A stretch of DNA of 42,097 nucleotides from contig DASUFI010000310.1 in assembly GCA_036274635.1 (NCBI GenBank), positions 1 through 42,097 of the forward strand. Reading direction: 5' to 3'. The first letter of the stretch is position 1. Each line of letters starts with the position of its first letter. This stretch comes from DASUFI01 sp036274635 (GTDB lineage Bacteria; Planctomycetota; B15-G4). Both the position numbers and the translations under genes were made by a program. The notes beneath the pieces were generated by a model. It did no database searches and was not told where the DNA came from. It worked only from the letters and a program-made list of their open reading frames with translations. Positions 16,153 through 25,390 of the stretch are shown one piece after another.

Positions 16153-17048
16153 TCAGCCGCGCGCCCGGGCCAGCAGGCCGCGCTGCTCGAGGGCCCGCGC
16201 CATGGCGATGCCGAGGCCCGAGGGCGTGTCGGCCAGGCTCGCGCCGGCCGCCTTGAGCGCGGCGATCTTCTCCGCCGCCGTGCCCGAGCCGCCCGAGATG
16301 ATCGCGCCGGCGTGGCCCATGCGCTTGCCCGGCGGCGCGGTGGTGCCGGCGATGAACGCCACGACCGGCTTGTCCATGGACTCGCGGATGAAGGCCGCGG
16401 CCTCCTCCTCGGCGCTGCCGCCGATCTCGCCGATCATCACCACCGCGTCCGTGCCCGGGTCGGCCTGGAAGAGGCGCAGCACGTCGATGAAGCTCGTGCC
16501 GTGCACCGGGTCGCCGCCGATGCCGACGCAGCTGCTCTGCCCGAGCCCGAGGCTGGTGAGCTGCCAGACGGCCTCGTAGGTGAGCGTGCCGCTGCGCGAC
16601 AGCACCCCCACGCGCCCGGGCTTGTGGATGTAGCCGGGCATGATGCCGATCTTGCACTCGCCCGGCGTGATGACGCCCGGGCAGTTGGGGCCGACGAGGC
16701 GCGTGCCCGTGCCGAGCAGCGCGCGCCGGACGCGCAGCATGTCCACCACCGGGATGCCCTCGGTGATGCACACGACCAGCGGCACGCCCGCGCCGGCCGA
16801 TTCCAGGATGGCGTCGGCGGCGTAGGGCGGCGGCACGTAGATCACCGACGCGTTCGCGCCCGTCTGGGCCACGGCCTCGGCCACCGTGTCGAAGATGGGC
16901 ACGCCCAGCTCCGCGGTGCCGCCCTTGCCGGGCGTGACGCCGGCCACCATGCGCGTGCCGTACTCCAGCGCCTGCCGCGTGTGGAACAGGCCGGTGTGCC
17001 CGGTCATGCCCTGCGTGAGGACGCGCGTCGTGCGGTCGACCAGGATGC

Positions 17049-17052
<4 letters not shown>
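16153..17052 (-). CDS. sucD: Succinyl-CoA synthetase alpha subunit
   Basis: With SucC interconverts succinyl-CoA and succinate with substrate-level phosphorylation in the TCA cycle. It has 299 residues, the normal length. The CoA-binding Rossmann domain includes TQGMTGHTGLFHTRQALEYG and VTPGKGG. The ligase domain has GPNCPGVITPGECKIGIMPG, and the phospho-histidine lies in GHAGAIISGGSGTAAEK. The start ATG 17052 overlaps the sucC stop as ATGA. Order is sucC then sucD, as usual. Confidence 0.96.
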
Positions 17053-18221
<1,169 letters not shown>

Positions 18222-18223
18222 GC

Positions 18224-18255
18224 GCCTCGCAGTCCGAAGGACTTCTTCTGGAGGC
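18224..18255 (-). promoter_or_regulatory. sucC leader hairpin, resembling the repeat's left arm
   Basis: In the sucC transcript GCCTC (18251-18255) can pair with GAGGC (18224-18228), which contains the likely ribosome binding site just before the ATG. Inside is AGTCC-TTC-GGACT (18231-18243). The stretch GAAGAAGTCCTTCGG differs at one base from GAAGAAGTCATTCGG of repeat copies A and C, so this may be a repeat fragment or chance. Confidence 0.3.
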
Positions 18256-18311
18256 GGCTAGGTTGCATGTGGCCGCGGACGGGGTCAAGCCATACCGTGT
18301 CGGCGCCCCGC

Positions 18312-19412
18312 GTGAACGGCATCTTCACTCACGCCGAGATCGAGCAGCTCCTCGCGCAGGGGGCGATCCGTCCGCGCCGCCCCATCGAGCCGCTGCAGCA
18401 CCAGCCCACCACGTTGGACCTGCGCCTCGGCGATGAGCTGCTGGCCGTGCGCGCGGGCTTCCTGCCGGCCCACGGCGCGGTGCAGGAGCAGGTGGCGCCG
18501 CTGGTGCAGGAGCGCCTGGATGTCTCGCGGCCGGGCGGCGTCGTGCTGCGGCGCGGGCAGGTCTATCTCGGCCGCCTGCTCGAGGATCTGGCGCTGCCGC
18601 CGCGCGTGCGCGCGCGCGCCAACCCGCGCAGCTCCACCGGGCGCATCGACGTCTTCACCCGCACCGTCGTCGACCGCCACGATCGCTTCGACGACATCCC
18701 CGCCGGCTACCAGGGGCCGCTGTGGCTGGAGATCGTCCCGCGCAGCTTCGACGTGCGCGTCGCCGCCGGCCAGCGCCTCAACCAGGTGCGCTTCCTGCAG
18801 GGCCGGGCCCTGCTGGCCGACGAGGAGCTGCGCCAGCGCGTGCGCCAGGACGACCTGCTTCCGGGCAGCCCGCGCGCCGCGGTGGCCGACCACGCGCTGC
18901 TGCTGGGCCTCTCGCTGCAGCCCGACGAGCCCGGCGCGCCGGTGGGCTGGCGCGCGCGCCGGCAGGCGCCGGTGCTCGACCTGTCCGCGGCCGCCACACA
19001 CGACCCGCACGCCTACTTCGAGGAGGTGCGCGCCGACGCCGACGGCACGCTCGTGCTGCAGCCCGAGGAGTTCTACATCCTCGCCTCGCGCGAGCGGCTG
19101 CGCGTGCCGCCCGGCCTGGCGGCCGAGATGCTCGCGTGGGACGTGGGCATGGGCGAGCTGCGCACCAACTACGCGGGCTTCTTCGACCCCGGCTTCGGCT
19201 GGGGCGCGGCCAGCCCGCACGGCGCGCGCGCCGTGCTGGAGGTGCGGCCCCACGACGTGCCCTTCCGCGTGGAGCACGGCCAGCCCATCTTCCGCCTGCA
19301 GTTCAGCAGCTGCGTGCAGGCCTGCTCACGCCTCTACGGTGGCGAGGGCTCGGCCTACCAGAACCAGGGGCTGGCGCTGGCGCGCTGGTTTCGCGCGCCC
19401 TCGCCCCGTTGA
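18312..19412 (+). CDS. Two-domain 2'-deoxycytidine 5'-triphosphate deaminase
   Basis: Deaminates dCTP to dUTP for thymidylate synthesis. At about 366 residues it is twice a normal Dcd. The first domain (about 1-165) has QPTTLDLRLGDEL, RANPRSSTGRIDVFTRTVVD and GYQGPLWLEI, the dUTPase/Dcd fold motifs. The second (about 195-350) repeats the pattern (FYILASRERLRVPPGLAAEM, FFDPGFGWG, VLEVRPHDVPF). This matches the double-length Dcd form known mostly from alphaproteobacteria. I chose GTG 18312, which starts at the domain; ATG 18267 has a distant GGAGG but adds 15 residues with atypical codons. Divergent from sucC. Confidence 0.82.
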   Translation: MNGIFTHAEIEQLLAQGAIRPRRPIEPLQHQPTTLDLRLGDELLAVRAGFLPAHGAVQEQVAPLVQERLDVSRPGGVVLRRGQVYLGRLLEDLALPPRVRARANPRSSTGRIDVFTRTVVDRHDRFDDIPAGYQGPLWLEIVPRSFDVRVAAGQRLNQVRFLQGRALLADEELRQRVRQDDLLPGSPRAAVADHALLLGLSLQPDEPGAPVGWRARRQAPVLDLSAAATHDPHAYFEEVRADADGTLVLQPEEFYILASRERLRVPPGLAAEMLAWDVGMGELRTNYAGFFDPGFGWGAASPHGARAVLEVRPHDVPFRVEHGQPIFRLQFSSCVQACSRLYGGEGSAYQNQGLALARWFRAPSPR

Positions 19413-19425
19413 GGGTCCCCGAGGC

Positions 19426-19866
19426 TCAGTTGCCCTTGCGGAGGTAGCCGGTGCCCGAGACGGTCCACCCGTTGATCTGCGGCGCCGCGAGCGTGACCTG
19501 CATGGTGGTGGCCTCGGGGCACTCGAGGCCACACGAGAAGCTGTGCGAGAAATTGCTGTCGTCGGTGACGACGATCGGGCCGAGGATGACCGTCTGCCCC
19601 AGCTCGGAGACGCAGCGGACCGCGAACTCGCCGGTCTGGCCCGACTGGTTCGAGACGATGATGTCGGTGAGCACCATCGTCTGCTTCTCCGGGATGTCGA
19701 CGATGTTCGTGTTGAACGAGTCCTCGCCGCGGAAGTTCACGACCTGGAAGACCTTGCCCTTGCCCTTGACGGTGGGCGTGGAGGCCAGGACGCGGCCGGC
19801 CACGAGGCCGACGGCGCCGAGCGCGATGGCCGTGATGACGAGCACCTTGAGGGACGGAAGACGCAT
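19426..19866 (-). CDS. Small exported or membrane-anchored protein, unknown
   Basis: No family recognised. It has 146 residues. One N-terminal hydrophobic segment (about 8-28, VLVITAIALGAVGLVAGRVLA) is either a signal peptide or an anchor. A beta-rich domain follows, with three cysteines (RCVSEL, FSCGLECPEA); the CGLEC pair could form a disulphide outside the cytoplasm. ATG 19866 has GAGG seven bases upstream. It converges with the dCTP deaminase gene (13 bp gap) and follows pyk after two small hairpins. Confidence 0.75.
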   Translation of the reverse strand: MRLPSLKVLVITAIALGAVGLVAGRVLASTPTVKGKGKVFQVVNFRGEDSFNTNIVDIPEKQTMVLTDIIVSNQSGQTGEFAVRCVSELGQTVILGPIVVTDDSNFSHSFSCGLECPEATTMQVTLAAPQINGWTVSGTGYLRKGN

Positions 19867-19894
19867 GGAGTGACCTCGGAGCGGATAGGGGGGC

Positions 19895-19928
19895 GCCGGC
19901 GATCACCGGCGGGGTGGCGCATCCACCC
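19895..19928 (-). terminator. Two small hairpins after pyruvate kinase
   Basis: GGGTGG-CGCAT-CCACCC (19912-19928) and GCCGG-CGATCA-CCGGC (19895-19910) sit in the 104 bp gap after the pyk stop. Neither has a U-run. A weak termination region is the simplest reading. Confidence 0.3.
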
Positions 19929-19970
19929 TGCCGAGTCTAACCGGCAACAGGCCCGCCGGCTGTGGTCGGA

Positions 19971-21491
19971 TCAGCCTTCGCCAGCCCCGGACGCCGGGCG
20001 GCCGAACCGGCCGGCACGGGCGCGCGCCGCCTCCGGCAGGCTGCCCCGGTTGCGTCGCGGCAGCGGGACGGCGCCGGCATGCCCCAGGTTGTGGATCTTG
20101 ACCGTGTTCGTGGCGCCGCTGTGCACCCGCTCCCCGCACACGATGACCAACTGGTCACCTCGCCGCACCAGCCGCCGCTGCAGCAGCAGCGACTCGGCCT
20201 CCGCGATCATGCTCTCGTTGTCCCGCGCCCGCTTGATGAGCAGCGGCGTCACGCCCCAGAAGAGCTTCATGCGCCGCAGCGTCTCCTCCTTGTAGGTGAA
20301 GCCGAAGACCGCCCGCTGCGGGCGCATGCCCGAGACCAGCCGCGCGGTGCGCCCGCTGTCCGTGAAGACCGCGATGCCGCGCGCCTGCACGGCCCGCGCC
20401 GCGAGCCGCGCCGCGCGGGCCATGGCCAGCGCCTCGTCCTCGCGCTGCACGGGGATGTCCAGGGGTGACTGCGCCGCGCCGGAGGCCTCGACGCTGGCCG
20501 ACACGCGCGCCAGCGTGCGCACCGCCGCCAGCGGGTGCTGGCCGATGGCGGTCTCGGCCGAGAGCATGAGGGCGTCCGTGCCCTCGAGCACGGCGTTGGC
20601 CACGTCGCTCACCTCCGCGCGCGTGGGCGTCGGGCGCTCGATCATGCTCTCGAGCATCTGCGTGGCCGTGATGACCGGCCGGTGCATGCGCAGGGCCTCG
20701 CGGATGATGCGCTTCTGGGCCATGGGCACGTTCTCGACGCCGATGGACACGCCGAGGTCGCCGCGCGCGACCATGACGCCGCTGGCCACCTCGAGGATGC
20801 CCTGCAGGTTCTGCAGCGCCTCGCCACGCTCGATCTTGGCCACCAGGAACGGGCGCGCGCCGTGGCGCTGCATGAAGCGCCGCGCGGCCAGCACGTCCTC
20901 GGCGTCGCCCACGAAGGACAGCGCCACGGCGTCCACCCCCAGCGAGAGCCCGAAGGCCAGGTCGCGCCGGTCGCGCGCCGTGAAGGCCGACAGGCCGCGG
21001 TGCACGCCGGCCACCTGCAGGCCCTGCCGGCTGCGCAGCACGCCGCCGAGGCGCACCCGGCAGCGCACGCCGCCGGACGCCGGGCCCGTGACCACCAGCT
21101 CCATGAGCCCGTCCGCGAGACGGATGACCGCCCCGCGTCGCAGCCCCGCCACGACGCCGCCGGCCTTGACCGAGAGCCGCTCGGCGGTGCACAGGGCATG
21201 GTCCTCGACCACGTCCACGGTCGCGCCGACGCGCAGGCGCAGCTCGTCGTCGGCCACCAGCCCCACGCGCATCTTGGGCCCGGCCAGGTCCTGGAGGATG
21301 GCCACGGGCAGGCCGGTCTCGGCCGAGGCCCGGCGCACGGCGCGCACCATGGCGCCGTGCAGCGCGTGGCTGCCGTGGCTGAAGTTGAGGCGCACGACGT
21401 CCACGCCCGCGCGCAGCAGCTGGCGCAGGGTGCCCGGCGCGGCGCTGGCCGGCCCGAGCGTGGCCACGATGCGCGTCTTGCGCGGCATCAT
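19971..21491 (-). CDS. pyk: Pyruvate kinase
   Basis: Last step of glycolysis: phosphoenolpyruvate plus ADP to pyruvate plus ATP. It has 506 residues. The barrel begins RKTRIVATLGPAS and includes VVRLNFSHGSH, QDLAGPKMRVG, the B domain (about 75-170), then VAKIERGEALQNL, MVARGDLGVSIG and the signature ITATQMLESMIERPTPTRAEVSDVANAV. The allosteric C domain ends with a basic Arg/Ala-rich extension of about 35 residues that most pyruvate kinases lack. Two ATGs (21491 and 21488) are adjacent, with no clear ribosome binding site. Repeat copy B ends only 7 bp upstream. Confidence 0.95.
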   Translation of the reverse strand: MMPRKTRIVATLGPASAAPGTLRQLLRAGVDVVRLNFSHGSHALHGAMVRAVRRASAETGLPVAILQDLAGPKMRVGLVADDELRLRVGATVDVVEDHALCTAERLSVKAGGVVAGLRRGAVIRLADGLMELVVTGPASGGVRCRVRLGGVLRSRQGLQVAGVHRGLSAFTARDRRDLAFGLSLGVDAVALSFVGDAEDVLAARRFMQRHGARPFLVAKIERGEALQNLQGILEVASGVMVARGDLGVSIGVENVPMAQKRIIREALRMHRPVITATQMLESMIERPTPTRAEVSDVANAVLEGTDALMLSAETAIGQHPLAAVRTLARVSASVEASGAAQSPLDIPVQREDEALAMARAARLAARAVQARGIAVFTDSGRTARLVSGMRPQRAVFGFTYKEETLRRMKLFWGVTPLLIKRARDNESMIAEAESLLLQRRLVRRGDQLVIVCGERVHSGATNTVKIHNLGHAGAVPLPRRNRGSLPEAARARAGRFGRPASGAGEG

Positions 21492-21498
21492 GTGGCCC

Positions 21499-21650
21499 GC
21501 AGCCCGTCGAGGCGGTGCTTCGAGGCTGGAAGCGATGGATTTCGCGTCGGATCGAGGCGCGCGACCCTAGGTGGCCACCGAGGATCGCGCAACGACGAGC
21601 CGGCGCGAAAGATGCGCTTCCAGGCCTGAATGACCGCCTCGATGGGCTGC
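21499..21650 (-). repeat. Dispersed palindromic element, copy B
   Basis: A 152 bp element between icd and pyk. The outer arms 21499-21516 and 21633-21650 pair with one mismatch. Read in the direction of transcription (minus), it aligns with copies A and C from end to end. Conserved blocks are GTCATTC, TTTCGCGCCGGCTCGTCGTT and GCGCCTCGATCCGACGCGAA. The P2 helix is CTGGAAGCG with CGCTTCCAG, where copy A has GCGGAAGG with CCTTCCGC. The apical helix is shorter than in A and C. It is the shortest copy. Confidence 0.88.
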
Positions 21651-21657
21651 AGCGCCA

Positions 21658-22752
21658 TCAGGTCTGCAGGGCCTCCACGATTGCCCGCCCCATCGCGCGC
21701 GTGCCCACCGCGCCCGTCGCGCCCTTGCCCGGCCGCAGGTCGTAGGTGACCTGCCGGCCCTCGGCCAGCACGCGCGCGACAGCGTGGTCGAGCCGCTCGG
21801 CGGCCTCGGTCTCCCCCAGGTGCTTCAGCATGAGCACCCCCGAGAGGATCATGGCCGTGGGGTTGACCTTGTCCAGCCCGGCGTACTTGGGCGCCGAGCC
21901 GTGCACCGCCTCGAACAGCGCGCCGTTGGTGCCGATGTTCGCGCCCGGCGCCACGCCCAGGCCGCCCACGAGGCTGGCGCACAGGTCGCTGAGGATGTCG
22001 CCGTAGAGGTTGGGCAGCACGATGACGTCGTAGTCGTGCGGCGACTGCACCAGCTGCATGGTCATGTTGTCGACGATGCGGTCGTTGAACTCGATGCCCG
22101 GGTTCTCGGCCGCGACCTGGCGCGCGACCTCGAGGAACAGGCCGTCGGTGAACTTCATGATGTTGGCCTTGTGCACGGCCGTCACCTTGCGGCGCCCGTT
22201 CTTCTTCGCGTAGTCGAAGGCGAACTGCACGATGCGCCGGCTGCGCTCGACCGAGATGGGCTTGATGCTGATGCCGCAGCCCTTGCCGAAGGTGGCGCCC
22301 GGCCGGAACTCGCGGATGAGCTCCATGAGGCGCGCCGTGTCCTCGCGGTCGCGCTCGAACTCGATGCCGGCGTACAGGTCCTCCGTGTTCTCGCGCACGA
22401 TGACGAGGTCGATGTCCGTGTGCGTGTGCGGCACGGGCACGCCGGCATAGGTCTTGCAGGGCCGCACGCAGGCGTACAGGTCGAGCTCCTTGCGCAGGGC
22501 CACGTTGACCGAGCGGAAGCCCGTGCCCACCGGCGTCGTGATGGGCGCCTTGATGCCCACCCGGTTCTTGCGCAGCGAGGCCAGCACCGACTCCGGCAGC
22601 GGCGTGCCGGCGGTCTTGAGCTGGTTCTCGCCAGCGTCCACCACGTCCCACGCGAAGCGGACGCCGGTGGCCTCCAGCACCTCGCGGGTCACCTCGGCCA
22701 GCTCGGGGCCGATGCCGTCGCCGCGGATCAGGGTCACGGGATGCACGGTCAT
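21658..22752 (-). CDS. icd: NAD-type isocitrate dehydrogenase
   Basis: Beta-decarboxylating dehydrogenase family (isocitrate/isopropylmalate). It has 364 residues. It shows IRGDGIGPEL at the start, FRSVNVALRKELDLYACVRP for substrate binding, VIVRENTEDLYAGIEFE, and FEAVHGSAPKYAGLDKVNPTA near the C-terminus. The RSVNVALRK and CVRPCKTY features fit isocitrate rather than isopropylmalate dehydrogenase. Short length and the GDGIGPE/NPTA style fit NAD-type enzymes of non-proteobacterial kind. No leu genes are nearby, while sucCD and pyk are, so a TCA role is favoured. Start ATG 22752 with a weak GGAA upstream. Isopropylmalate or homoisocitrate activity is not excluded. Confidence 0.85.
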   Translation of the reverse strand: MTVHPVTLIRGDGIGPELAEVTREVLEATGVRFAWDVVDAGENQLKTAGTPLPESVLASLRKNRVGIKAPITTPVGTGFRSVNVALRKELDLYACVRPCKTYAGVPVPHTHTDIDLVIVRENTEDLYAGIEFERDREDTARLMELIREFRPGATFGKGCGISIKPISVERSRRIVQFAFDYAKKNGRRKVTAVHKANIMKFTDGLFLEVARQVAAENPGIEFNDRIVDNMTMQLVQSPHDYDVIVLPNLYGDILSDLCASLVGGLGVAPGANIGTNGALFEAVHGSAPKYAGLDKVNPTAMILSGVLMLKHLGETEAAERLDHAVARVLAEGRQVTYDLRPGKGATGAVGTRAMGRAIVEALQT

Positions 22753-22797
22753 GTCGGGATGTTCCGGCGCCCCGCGCCGGCCGGCCTGACGGCGACG

Positions 22798-22854
22798 GCC
22801 CGTTCGGGCACGCGGGACGGAACGTGTCACTTTAGGCCAAGCCGGCGGCGGCTT
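22798..22854 (-). terminator. Hairpins between the TPR lipoprotein gene and icd
   Basis: AAGCC-GGCGGC-GGCTT (22839-22854) touches the stop codon of the TPR gene, and GCCCG-TT-CGGGC (22798-22809) follows 30 bp later. The rest of the 101 bp gap shows nothing else. No U-run, so the termination call is weak. Confidence 0.3.
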
Positions 22855-23753
22855 CAACGCTCCCCGGCCGCCGGCGTGGCCAGGAGCGCCCGCAGCTCGG
22901 GCGCCTCGGGAAAGCGCTGCAGGCCGGCCTGCAAGGCCTGACGGGCCTCGTCGTCCTCGCCAAGCTGGCCGTTCAGCCCCACCACGCGCGCCCACGTTCC
23001 CGGCGTGTCCGTGCCGGCGCGCACGGCCGATTGCAGCCCGCCCAGCTCCTCCTTCACGGCATAGACCTGCTGCTGACGCGCGAGCAGCGCGGCCGCGTCC
23101 TCCTTGCGGCCCTGCGCCTCGCGCACCTGCGCCAGGCGGAAGAGCGCCTGGTCGTGCGCGGGCACCTGGCGCAGCACCTGCTCCAGCACGTCGGCCGCCT
23201 CGTCGAGCCGGCCCTCGTCCTGCAGCAGCTGCCCCATGACGAAGAGCGCCTTGACGTAGCCCGGCTGCAGGCGCAGCGCCTCCTGCAGCGCGCTGCGCGC
23301 CTCCTCGACGCGGCCCTCGTGCAGCGCGACGAGCCCCAGGCCGTAGTGCGCCTTGTAGGCGTCGGGCCGCAGCGCGACGATGCCCCGGAACACGGCCGTG
23401 GCTTCCGCGAACTGGCCGAGCTTGTAGTGGGCGAAGCCCAGCGTCGTGGCGTTGGGCGCGTACACCGGCAGGCGCCGCGCGGCGTCGCTCAGGCGCTCGA
23501 CGGCCTCGGCGTAGCGCCCGAGATCGTAGGCCGCCTCGCCCGCGATCATCTGCGCCATCGCCGGCGGCGGATCGCGGGCCAGCAGGCCGCCGAGGTCGGC
23601 CGTCACCTCGTACGAGCGCCCGGCCTGCTTGGCGGCGACGGCCCGGCCGAGCAAGAGCTGGTCGGCGGCGGACAACGGCGCCTCGGCGGCGGGCGTGTCG
23701 CCGCCGCACGCAGCGAGCAGCGCCAGCAGCAGCGCGTGACGGCGAGCGCTCAC
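22854..23753 (-). CDS. TPR-repeat lipoprotein
   Basis: Predicted outer- or inner-membrane lipoprotein of 299 residues. The signal ends in a lipobox (LLALLAAC|GG) with Cys at about 16. At least five TPR-like 34-residue repeats fill about 60-280, for example AEAVERLSDAARRLP, AKAHYGLGLVALHEGRVEEA style and DEAADVLEQVLRQVP. TPRs bind partner proteins. The start is GTG 23753, overlapping the stop of the ASPIC gene upstream as GTGA. It is the last gene of a three-gene coupled set with the ASPIC protein and the TPR glycosyltransferase. LspA, which would process it, is encoded at 40036-40566. Confidence 0.85.
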   Translation of the reverse strand: MSARRHALLLALLAACGGDTPAAEAPLSAADQLLLGRAVAAKQAGRSYEVTADLGGLLARDPPPAMAQMIAGEAAYDLGRYAEAVERLSDAARRLPVYAPNATTLGFAHYKLGQFAEATAVFRGIVALRPDAYKAHYGLGLVALHEGRVEEARSALQEALRLQPGYVKALFVMGQLLQDEGRLDEAADVLEQVLRQVPAHDQALFRLAQVREAQGRKEDAAALLARQQQVYAVKEELGGLQSAVRAGTDTPGTWARVVGLNGQLGEDDEARQALQAGLQRFPEAPELRALLATPAAGER

Positions 23754-25390
23754 GGCGCGGGCACCGGCAGCGTGAGGGGGCCGGGTGCATCCACGCGACG
23801 CTCCTCGCGGCGGCCGCCGGGCCAGAGGATCTCGAGCGTGCCCGCGCCGCGCCAGGCGAAGAAGGCGCGCGGGTCGCCCGCGGCCTGGAAGCCCATGGAG
23901 GTGCGCACGCGGTGCATCCGCGCGCCGAGCGCGTCGCGCCAGCGCAGCGTGGTGCCGCAGCCGTCCGGGTTGCCCGGCCGGCCCGCCAGCGTGACCACCA
24001 GCGTCGGACCTCGCGCGGTGCCGCGCCACAGCTCGGGCGGAGCGCCTTGCCGGGTGATCACGAGGTCGGGCACGCCGTCGTCATCGATGTCCCCTACCGC
24101 CAGCGCGCGCCGCTCTGCCGGCGCGCCGCCGTGCCAGGGGCTCACCTCGAAATGGCCGTGTCCGTCGTTCAGGTACAGCATGAGCGGCTGCGCCCAGCTG
24201 GTGCCCGTGCCGGGCGAGTCCGCCTGCCAATAGACGTGCCCGTTGGCCGTCACCAGGTCGAGGTCGCCGTCGAGGTCGACGTCGACGAAGGCCGCACCCC
24301 AGCCCAGCAGGGGCCGGCTCGGGGCACCCAGGCCGGAAGGATCGGCCAGGTCCTGGAAGCCGCCCTCGCCGCGGTTCACGAAGAAGGAGTTGGGCTCCAT
24401 GGAGAAGTTCGTCACCACCAGGTCCTCGTCGCCGTCGTCCTCCGCGTCGCCCGCCGCGATGCCCATGCCCGCCTGCTGCCGCCCGAGCGCCGAGAGCGCG
24501 GCGCCCGAGAGCAGGCCCGCCTCGCGCACGCTGCCGTCACCGCGCGAGAGGAAGAGGAAGTTGGCCATGCTGTCGTTGGACACGTAGACATCCGGCCAGC
24601 CGTCGCCGTTCCAGTCGCCGTCGATCACGCCGAGACCGTAGGACGGCGTGGCCGTGAACCCGGCTTCCGCCGTGGCGTCGCGGAAGCGCCCGCCCTCGTT
24701 GCGCCAGAGGCGGTCGGGCTGCGGCGACAGGCCCTGCGGGCCGCACATCACCGGCACGCCGTTCCAGCGGCAGGTGCGCCCGGCCTTGCCGTCCATGGGC
24801 GGGTCGGCGGGGTCGAAGTGCAGGTAGCTGGCGACGTACAGGTCGAGGTCGCCGTCACGGTCCACGTCCACGAAGTCCGCCGACGTGGCCCAGGCATCGC
24901 CCGCGGCGCCGGCGGCGTCGGGCACGAGCTCGAAGCGCAGGTCGCCCAGGTTGTGCAGCAGCGCGCAGGGGCCGAGGCGCGTGATGAACAGGTCGCGCCG
25001 GCCGTCGGCGTCCACGTCGCCCACGGCGACGCCGTTGCAGAAGCCCTCGATGTCCACGCCGCTGCCGGCCGTGACGTCGGTGAATCGGCCGGCGTCGTTG
25101 CGGTACAGGCGGTTGGTGCTGCCCGCGCGCACGCCGGGAGCCGGATACGGCCCGGGGATCACCAGCAGCAGGTCCATGTCGCCGTCTCCGTCGCCGTCGA
25201 AGAGTGCCAGGCCGCCGCCGTTGACCTCGAGGATGGTCTCGGCCCGCGGTCGCCCGCAGGTCATGGGCGCCAGCTCCTGCGGCAGCAGCTCGAAGGGCGC
25301 CGGCGGACCGGGAGGCGCTGCGGGCTCGGGCTCGCCTCCGCAGGCGCTGGCGGCCAGCGCCAGCGCGCCCACGGCCCAGCCGCGGATCAC
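23750..25390 (-). CDS. FG-GAP/VCBS and ASPIC/UnbV domain lipoprotein
   Basis: Surface or periplasmic beta-propeller protein of 546 residues. The signal ends in a lipobox (LALAASAC|GG). Repeated calcium-loop motifs of the form D-x-D-x-D-G-x-x-D-L are seen (FDGDGDGDMDLLL, GDVDADGRRDLFI, VDVDRDGDLDLYV, GDWNGDGWPDVYV, GDAEDDGDEDLVV, VDVDLDGDLDLVT, GDIDDDGVPDLVI), seven in all, fitting a seven-bladed propeller. The C-terminal 70 residues are an ASPIC/UnbV domain (TLRWRDALGARMHR to LEILWPGGRREERRV). The start is GTG 25390, overlapping the upstream stop. Such CRTAC1-like proteins with TPR partners are common in planctomycetes; the role is not established. Confidence 0.88.
   Translation of the reverse strand: MIRGWAVGALALAASACGGEPEPAAPPGPPAPFELLPQELAPMTCGRPRAETILEVNGGGLALFDGDGDGDMDLLLVIPGPYPAPGVRAGSTNRLYRNDAGRFTDVTAGSGVDIEGFCNGVAVGDVDADGRRDLFITRLGPCALLHNLGDLRFELVPDAAGAAGDAWATSADFVDVDRDGDLDLYVASYLHFDPADPPMDGKAGRTCRWNGVPVMCGPQGLSPQPDRLWRNEGGRFRDATAEAGFTATPSYGLGVIDGDWNGDGWPDVYVSNDSMANFLFLSRGDGSVREAGLLSGAALSALGRQQAGMGIAAGDAEDDGDEDLVVTNFSMEPNSFFVNRGEGGFQDLADPSGLGAPSRPLLGWGAAFVDVDLDGDLDLVTANGHVYWQADSPGTGTSWAQPLMLYLNDGHGHFEVSPWHGGAPAERRALAVGDIDDDGVPDLVITRQGAPPELWRGTARGPTLVVTLAGRPGNPDGCGTTLRWRDALGARMHRVRTSMGFQAAGDPRAFFAWRGAGTLEILWPGGRREERRVDAPGPLTLPVPAP

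Noticed and set aside
21499..21650. Repeat as an insertion sequence or MITE with target duplication
   Set aside because: No transposase and no clear direct repeats at the borders of the three copies. A MITE-like origin remains possible, but the covariation favours a functional fold.
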